NCBI GenBank assembly: GCA_037157565.1
Contig: JAZHRO010000063.1
Coordinates: 13,436,001 to 13,500,000 of the forward strand
Direction: 5' to 3'
DNA from: Thalassia testudinum
Lineage: Eukaryota; Streptophyta; Magnoliopsida; Alismatales; Hydrocharitaceae
Length of the DNA stretch: 64,000 nucleotides
Shown: piece after piece, positions 56,986 through 64,000 of the stretch
Layout of the letters: each line of letters begins with the position of its first letter
How positions within the stretch are numbered: the first letter of the stretch is position 1
The notes under the pieces: generated by a model
Database searches by the model: none
Told to the model about the DNA's origin: nothing
What the model saw: only the letters and a program-made list of their open reading frames with translations
Position numbers and translations under genes: made by a program

Positions 56986-57540
56986 CTGCAGCAGTCAACA
57001 AACATGAGAACATCAATGAGCAGAACATTTGAACTCTTATTGTCAAAACCTTAAATAGTCTATGGATCTAAATCCCTCCAAATGTACAATATCCTCAATG
57101 CATCTGTATTTCTTTTTTTTAAAAAAAAAAGAGGATCAATGCATCTGTAATTTAATAGGAGTGACATGTTAGACGACCTTTTTTTATTGACCTGGGATCT
57201 TTGACAGAGAAGCAAACTAAGGGGAATGGACAGGGTAGAGCAATATGGAATGGTGAGACCAAAAAGGTGAAGGCACCATAATGTCAAGAAATCTCCACAA
57301 TAGCAGAAACATGGTGGTGATAATAGATATAGGTTGCAATTGGGGGCAAACCACTCCACTGCTAGTGTTGCCAAGAGGTCACTAAAATAGTCAAAACATG
57401 ACTATTACATGGTTTTACCACTTACCCTAGAAACATAAAGATATAAATATCGAAAACTTAAAGTGGTAACGATTTCATTTGTTTCTTACTTGTTCAACAG
57501 AAAGCTCAGGTTTCACCATATTTGCCCACACGTCAAAATT

Positions 57541-58195
57541 CTACAATAAACCACACAATGTACTAATTGGCAGAGGTGCACACTCTTGGTCAACTTTGAA
57601 CCGTACCTAACAATAATAAAGCTACATGAGTTTACAGGTTATTATCTCAAATTATGATCAAACAACAAATGTTACAACTAGTACATAAGAAAATGACAGA
57701 TTAAATGTCTTTCCTACATGCATTGGAAAATCATTCTACCACAGAATCAATCATTTTCTCAAGGAACTAACCCCATTAATATTCATACGTGTCAAATGTG
57801 GAAATCAGTAATTACCAAGATAAAAAGCTAATATACCAAGCTATGGCCCTATAGAGAATTTAGTTGTTTTCGAATAGTAAATTCAACAAGATATAAAATA
57901 TAAGTTGGATAGATTAACAAGTAGTTTTACAGTGTTCAGTGCCCGTGACAGGAGAAATTAGGATGAACTGAAAGCTCCAAATCCAAAATTGGACAGAACA
58001 CAAGTTGGAAGGTGCATTACAATTCTCATGTGTGCATACTTTGTTAGGTAGAATATGGCTTGCTTTGCAATGTGCAGATGCAGTTAACAAACCAATAAGA
58101 GTTCTATATAATAACACCTATGCTGGAAAACCCCCATTGAAAGCTGCAGGTTCAAGTCTCATGCCCCCTAGTTATACTGCATTGTAAATTCAGTG
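57541..58195. repeat. Duplicated segment X, copy 1
   Basis: Matches 62749-63190. The offset is 5208 bp on the left part and 5006 bp from 57793 on, because about 200 bp (57597-57795) are missing in copy 2. A short piece is also found at 59650-59680 and 62646-62670. No coding assignment. Confidence 0.8.
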
Positions 58196-58272
58196 CAGAA
58201 CCTTAAAATGATAGTCATAAAGGAAGAGTTTTAAATCATGCTTTACTGACATCACAAGCTCTATCCTGCTAC

Positions 58273-58690
58273 CTGGAAAGCCCAAAACCATGTAACGGAA
58301 GCAATCTGGTTTTGTCTTTGCATTACACAGGAAAATCACACCATTATGCTCCCTGATTTTCTAATGATTTGTCTGGCTATTGTTTTCCATAGTATACTGC
58401 CCTCTACTTTGTTGACCAAGCTGTTGTTGATTGCTAATGATTCCATTACTATTTTCTTTAAATTGGTTGTCAATGCTTTTCTTCACCTCGTCACTTTGAT
58501 CTGTGGGTTATTTCCCTAAATTTTGTTCCTTGGGTATCCTTTCAACATCAGGATTTTCTACAAGCTATTCTTTTGTGCTCTTCACTGCAACTGAAACTTC
58601 GGTTACTTTTGCTACAGAGTTGAGTGTATTTACCGGATTTATTTTGGAATGCAAGTTTTTGATTCCCCAGAATCATTCTTGGTAGCCTTT
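58273..58690 (-). pseudogene. DCD-domain protein gene fragment
   Basis: The minus-strand frame has four stops. An acidic, Lys/Ser/Asn-rich lead (QSDEVKKSIDNQFKENSNG, QQQLGQQSRGQYTMENN) runs to HNGVIFLCNAKTKPDCFRYM and VLGFPG. The last part matches the start of the plant-specific DCD (development and cell death) domain. It ends at CCAG|GTAGCA, a donor, so an intron followed. The rest of the domain is absent. Confidence 0.6.
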
Positions 58691-59003
58691 TTTCTCTTCC
58701 TTCCCATAAGTCAGACATGAATCAGAATAATGAAACCTAGACAGATGAAGATGGTAGTAGACAAGTCAAATTCCTAATGGATAAATAGATATTTTGCGTA
58801 AAAAGGGAAACAAGAAGAATACAATAAAAGAACGTGAAAATTATATGTTTCAAAACCTAAAAGTAACCAATAGAACTCCAAAAATAAAACTTGATAGCTA
58901 CTTATTCCTTAATAGCAAATGCTGAAGTTAATCTAGAATCATGATCCTTTTCTATCTTGAACTAAAAATCAACATCGAATTAAGAATAAAATTTCATACT
59001 AAC

Positions 59004-59241
59004 CATTGCAGCATCAAATACATAAAGTTTCTCCCCTGAAGGAATGTGAATTGTCTTTGGTCCTATTTCACCCTTTAGCAGCTTGTTAACAAGGCTAATA
59101 TTGGCAAATGTAAGTTGCCTTGGGATCCCATGAGTATAGCTTCAACTTTGGAACTTGTACCTGATTCCATGTTGGGTTGCCCTTTGTGATGGCCTCATTG
59201 GTGCTTCTGAACATGTCTGGCAGGACACTGGACTGAACTAC
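59004..59241 (-). pseudogene. Aconitase gene fragment, copy 2
   Basis: 238 bp, same ends, same internal deletion and same splice flanks as copy 1, offset 4722 bp. Differences are scattered substitutions. The deletion therefore came before the duplication. Confidence 0.8.
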
Positions 59242-59347
59242 CTGCAATTAGAGATATCATGCCAAGAATGATCCTTTCAAAAAACCTCATGCCAAGAATG
59301 AGCTCCATCCAAAAAAATAGAACTTAAGATTTGGATGAATTACTATT

Positions 59348-59490
59348 GTAGCTTCCACTTCCAGTTGCATCTACTGCTATTGCTGCATCTGCTACTACTG
59401 CTGCTGCATCTACATCTGCTACTACTATTACTGCATTTGATAGTACTGCTGCTGCATCTGCATTTGTTGCTACTACTGCTACATCTGGAA
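59348..59490. repeat. (GCT/ACT)n trinucleotide repeat, copy 2
   Basis: Diverged copy of 54631-54760. Confidence 0.8.
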
Positions 59491-59659
59491 AGGCGACCCT
59501 TTATGGAATAAGGATGGAAAAGAAGAAAATATATATAATACCTATTAAGCTCCAAAATCTATCTACCTAGGAAATAGACCACTGAAAAGGAGGAGCATCT
59601 CTGCTGCATCTCTACTACTGCATTGCTGAGTTGAATGCTATGAAGGAGGGTCACCACAC

Positions 59660-62600
59660 AAGGTACTGATTGGCAGAGTCTGGAGATAAAAATGGGCAGA
59701 GTCTAGAGAGCATTAGCACTGAGAATTCATTCTTAACATGAGACCAATTATCTCTTTACCAACATGTTCCTTTCTAGCCAAACTAGTAGGCATAGATCAA
59801 GCTTTCTACCTTGGATGTGGATCTCAAGTATAAGATTTTGTTCATGGTAGTACTGTCACAAAATGCTCACAAATGAGAAGACCATTCTTTCTAAAAAAGA
59901 AAGCTACGAGAATACAATGGCATCAAACTGAAACCAATGGAAGATAGGCACATTTAAATTTACTATTGAAAATAAACTTCTACAAGATGATTAATTAAAC
60001 TTTTAAATATGAATAACTGCATTATAAACTCTTGGGGCAACATTAAATATGCACTACCAAACACACCAACCCCCTCAGAAAAAAAAAGACGCTTATAGGA
60101 TAGACATTGACACATCCAACCTCAATCCTTGAATATGCTCATGGTTGAGAATCTATTGTAAAGATTTTTGTTAATGTAGGAATGAGAAGTTGCTCAGAAA
60201 TTGTCCCAAATGTCAAATGCATGAGACTGTTTTAGTTTAGCTACATGTCAAAGGCTTTTACATGTTTAAACTTTTTATGTGCTCCTTTTTAGTCCAGACA
60301 TGCTCTTATCATGGCACATTTTGTAACTTGGCCAACTTTTTGGTTGTGACTTCAGCCTCAGTCACAATTTTTCCTTTTCTCCTAACATTTTCAGCAATTA
60401 AAATCACAACTTCACAAGACATCTAGCAGCCTTGATTCCTTTTCCCACAAACCATGCGATCTCACAACTAGAAGTTGGTCATATGGCCAATGGGATAAGA
60501 TCAAAGCAGATAGGAAGATAATGTATTATTAAAGAGTTTTGATTGGTTGAGTCACCAGGAAATAGGATTGACAAAGAATACCATATGGCTACTAGTTGTG
60601 CACTTAAGAATCTATGTATTTTCTGGACACATGGCTAGAATTTGATGGTAACCAGCTGCGATTGCTTTTCTTACATGCATATGCTCCCATAGCATTCAAC
60701 TAATATCCCAAAGAATAAATTGCAAGTCTACAAATATGTGCTTATACCTCGTAAAAAAAAAAAGTGCTTATACAAGCATAAGAAGATAGTTTGTGTTAAG
60801 CATGTTGCAAAATAATTAATTGGTCAGAAGTAATTAAGCATGCTTGACAGGATATAGATGGTTAATAATTACTTTCCCATGCTTCTTATCTAAAATCCCT
60901 ACTCTATGCAACCACTCTGACTAGAATACCTACTAATAGCTCTGAAGAAGAACCTACTAAGTTCAATAGTAGTCAGAGGAACTGTAGCAACTCAGCAATG
61001 GCCTGGTCAGCACAACAAACATTAGATTGATTCACCATACTCTGAACTTGATAGGATTCCACCAAAATCTTGCATATTTCTTTAGATTGTTATCTTGATT
61101 GAAAAGAGGATTTCAATTAAGATTTCTTTTCCCAAAGACTGATCAATAACTGAAATATTAAATCAGTAATTTAACCTGGTATCAACCTGCTATATCAAGA
61201 GTAGTCATAAAAGATCCTATGTACACTCTTGTCAACTGCAACTCTATGTTCTAGTTGAAGCTGTGCAGCTGCCTCCCGAACAGCAATCATCAACCCCATT
61301 AAGGGTGTTTCACCTAATTTGCGATTTTACCAATAAAAAATATATTAAGTTCACTATATATGCTTAAGAGATTTTAATTATGCTTTGCAGAACTTGGAAA
61401 AGAATACAGATGTATGATACTTTAGATTAGTTCTTGAAATAGCAAAAAACTCAGAAATTAGGAATAAAAGAAAGGGAATGTAGATGGTATATGGAAGTAT
61501 ACCATAACAATAGGAAAACTAAATCCAAAATTAGTTTGTCACATCAACTTGGAAGCAAGGTTATTGACTGGAGAAGAAAATGGAATGTAGATGGCATATG
61601 GAAGTATAAAACAAATCCATACAAAGGACAAGGATCAATAAAATAGGTTAGAGATGAAATACTCAGTTCAATAGCAAATAACTTAGTCTTAGGCTTTGTT
61701 TTGATCTTTTCACCTTTACTTAAAAGAATTTTAAAGCTTTCAAAGAGAGACTTTACCGTGAAAGTGCATCTTCTACTGTGAAAGCTCAAAGTTGAGAAAT
61801 AAATAGCTAAAGCCGATAAGCCCTCGAATGCAATGATAACTCACCCAGGAAAATAAAGACCACACCATCATGGTTACAATCATTGCTTGCATCTGTAAAC
61901 AAAGCTCAATCATCAAACACATATGTAATTACCAACATATAGAAGTCTACAAGTGGCAATGCAAATTATTTCCACCAGGAAACCTATGGAAAAGGTTGTA
62001 GTTGCAGCCACTACTGTAAGAGTTAGCATCTTCTTGAAAGATGCTTTGAATGCTCTCAATCATATACCACATATGATAAGACTACATATAAAATCCTAAA
62101 ACCACAAGATAGTTTAGTACCTAGCAGGCGACACAACAAATCAAAAGTGTGATCAGGAATCGATGCCATCGGAATAATTTTCAAATACCAGAGATTAAGC
62201 TCTAAAAATTGGTAAAATAGTGTCACACCAAGTCATTCATCAGATTTTTGCAGTCATCTTCTCCATCTAGACCCTCCATAATTCCATTCAATTAATTTCT
62301 ATTTGAGCTGAGAATTTGACGACCAAAGTCACAGCTCCTCAAAGGGAAGTTGAAATCCTTTTTTGTGCAACTTCTACTTATAACCAACTTGCTTACACCT
62401 TAACGAGAGTGATTCAGAAAGTTGTAGAACTCTCACCATCAACTAGGTTACCTGCAGCATTATTTCCACCAAGGATAAACTTTGTTCTTCAGCTATCAAT
62501 TTCTTCGATGTTTTGGCATAACGAGTTGTATCAAAAAGCCAAAAGTTGGAAAAACCAGTTTGCTAAGTATGTTCACTTAAAGGTGATATCATAAAATAGC

Positions 62601-62748
62601 AGACATAGATATAAGCAATTTTAAGGGATAAACATAATTGGGAAGAGGTACTGATTGGCATGCAGTACCTCTTGGTCAACTTATAAGCTATGGTAAAGAG
62701 ATATAAGCTATGGTAAAGAGATAATTGAATGTATTATTGAGTTGAATT
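59660..62748. other. Intergenic-type sequence, no gene recognised
   Basis: AT-rich. Small internal duplications: GAATGTAGATGG.ATATGGAAGTATA at about 61478 and 61582, and a tandem pair of ATAAGCTATGGTAAAGAG at about 62684-62722. A possible 48-bp exon on the minus strand at 61845-61892 (CAG before, GTGAGT after) is too short to assign. The minus strand at 61240-61310 reads GLMIAVREAAAQLQLEH without a recognised family. Confidence 0.4.
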
Positions 62749-63190
62749 CTACAATAAACCACATAAGGTACTGATTGGGAGAGGTGCACACTCTTGGCCA
62801 AATGTGGGAATCAGTAAATACCAAGATAAGAAGCTGATATACCAAGCTATGGCCCTATAGATATTTCAGTTGTTTTCGAACAGAAAATTCAAGAAGATAT
62901 AAAATATAAGTTGGATAGATTAACAAGTAGTTTGATAGTGTTCAGTGCCTGTGACAGGAGAAACTAGGATGACCTGAAATCTCCAAATCCAAAATTGGAC
63001 AGAACACAAGTTGGAAGGTGCATTACAATTCTCATCTATGCATACTTTCTAGGGTAGAATATGGCTTGCTTTATAATGTGCAGATGCAGTTAACAAACTA
63101 ATAAGAGTTCTATGTAATAACACCTATGTTGGAAAACCTCCATTGAAAGCTGCAGGTTCAAGTCTCATGCCCCCTGTTGATACTGCATTG
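62749..63190. repeat. Duplicated segment X, copy 2
   Basis: Second copy of 57541-58195, lacking about 200 bp in the middle. Confidence 0.8.
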
Positions 63191-64000
63191 AAAATTATAT
63201 GTTTCAGGAAAACAAGTTCGATGAACTAGAAAAAATTCTCCCTTAAAAATCTCCAAAGGAGGAACATTGCCTATTAAGATGATCAGCCTTCAACACACTT
63301 TTCCATGCAACTTTTTCCCCAGCAACAGGTGGAAGGAGCATAATAGTTGGAAGATGGTATATAGACAGAACTTGTTTTTGCCTTCACCCTTCAAATAAAC
63401 AGAACTGTGAGTTTAAAATTTGGAATTACATAAATTGAAAGCAAAAGTCCACATACAGGAGGGTGAACTTCTCAAAGAAATATATGCTTAGAAGGACCAC
63501 ATATAGGAGGGTGCATTTTCTAGTGAAGTTACAAAGCAAAGAGAGGTAACAAGCAACTACATGGAATTTTTTCCCTCCATTCAGATCTATTTTGTGTCAT
63601 CAATGTCACAGTTTCTGCTTCCCTCCCTCTCTGTTGTGTGTGTTTGCATGTTTGGGGGGCAGGGGAGGAAATGTCAAATAATTTATCGCAAAGTTTTCTT
63701 AGAAATGATCCACCTAACTTTAAAGTCTTTAACCATATCAAAGCATTCCTAGACTTACCCCCTTGCAATTCATAGGAAGATCCCCCACACTAGTTGAAAG
63801 ACCCATCCAACTTTTTGTCATGAAAAATTAAGACAACATCCGTATTTAACTTCTGTTCAAGATTACTGAGCTATCCTTTTTCAAAGTAATAAAAAGAATA
63901 ATGTTATGGTTCTTGGTTAACTGTAAAACTAACCTAAGTTTTACAGGTTGCAGTGACACATGAATTATTTGAGACCAACAGGGAGAACTCTGATCAAATT
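63191..64000. other. Unassigned right end
   Basis: No sustained frame, RNA gene or repeat recognised. Two nearby copies of ACATAGAGGAGGGTG-like sequence at about 63450-63515. Confidence 0.4.

Noticed and set aside
1..64000. CRISPR arrays, rRNA genes, intact tRNA genes
   Set aside because: None seen; regular repeats are transposon or satellite sequence, and tRNA similarity is limited to primer sites and the short LTR stretches.

Overview
This is plant nuclear DNA that is almost entirely transposable-element sequence. Supporting signs are long-LTR Ty3/gypsy elements of the Athila type with tRNA-Asp-like primer sites, one CACTA transposon end, a LINE remnant, and degraded intron-bearing pieces of plant genes. 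No intact host gene is visible. The species cannot be named from the sequence. I use private letters for the elements.

Layout. Positions 1-506, 2761-3007, 33557-33915 and 44785-45444 are pieces of a diverged tandem array (unit about 320 bp) that has been split by insertions. From left to right: solo LTR E1 (507-2755, TSD TGTGA). Element C (minus, 3008-12237) is non-autonomous and holds two further solo LTRs (6475-8283, TSD TATCC; and G, 11113-12214, TSD ATTAA). Element D (minus) is an Athila relative with a protease remnant, whose LTR is split into 13511-14426 and 28342-30102. Inside D's LTR sits solo LTR E2 (14427-28336, TSD TTCGC/TTCAC), and inside E2 sits Athila element A (16145-27727, TSD GCTTG), the only copy with recognisable gag, protease, RT, RNase H and integrase. 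D itself interrupts H (minus, 30103-33556). Element B (33916-44784) has three LTRs. Element F (45445 to about 51724, plus) is followed by an antisense LTR fragment (I, to 52414), which is cut by a CACTA terminus at 52415.

From about 53.1 kb the character changes. There is a LINE 3' coding remnant, then exon-like fragments on the minus strand of three unrelated genes: aconitase (three partial copies), a PP2C/cyclic-nucleotide-binding/kinase protein, and a DCD-domain protein. They lie within a duplicated block (about 54.2-58.2 kb and 58.95-63.2 kb). This could be the cargo of a gene-capturing transposon, or a decayed duplication.

How the parts relate. A is the only element with a pol region. 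B, C and F carry acidic reading frames with no gag or pol domain that I recognise. A, B and C share LTR palindromes and a hairpin-rich 3' noncoding region, and leader splice signals and internal polypurine tracts recur in most of the elements. They look like non-autonomous relatives once mobilised by A-like partners. All pol-type frames seen here carry stops or frameshifts, so nothing in the window looks currently autonomous.
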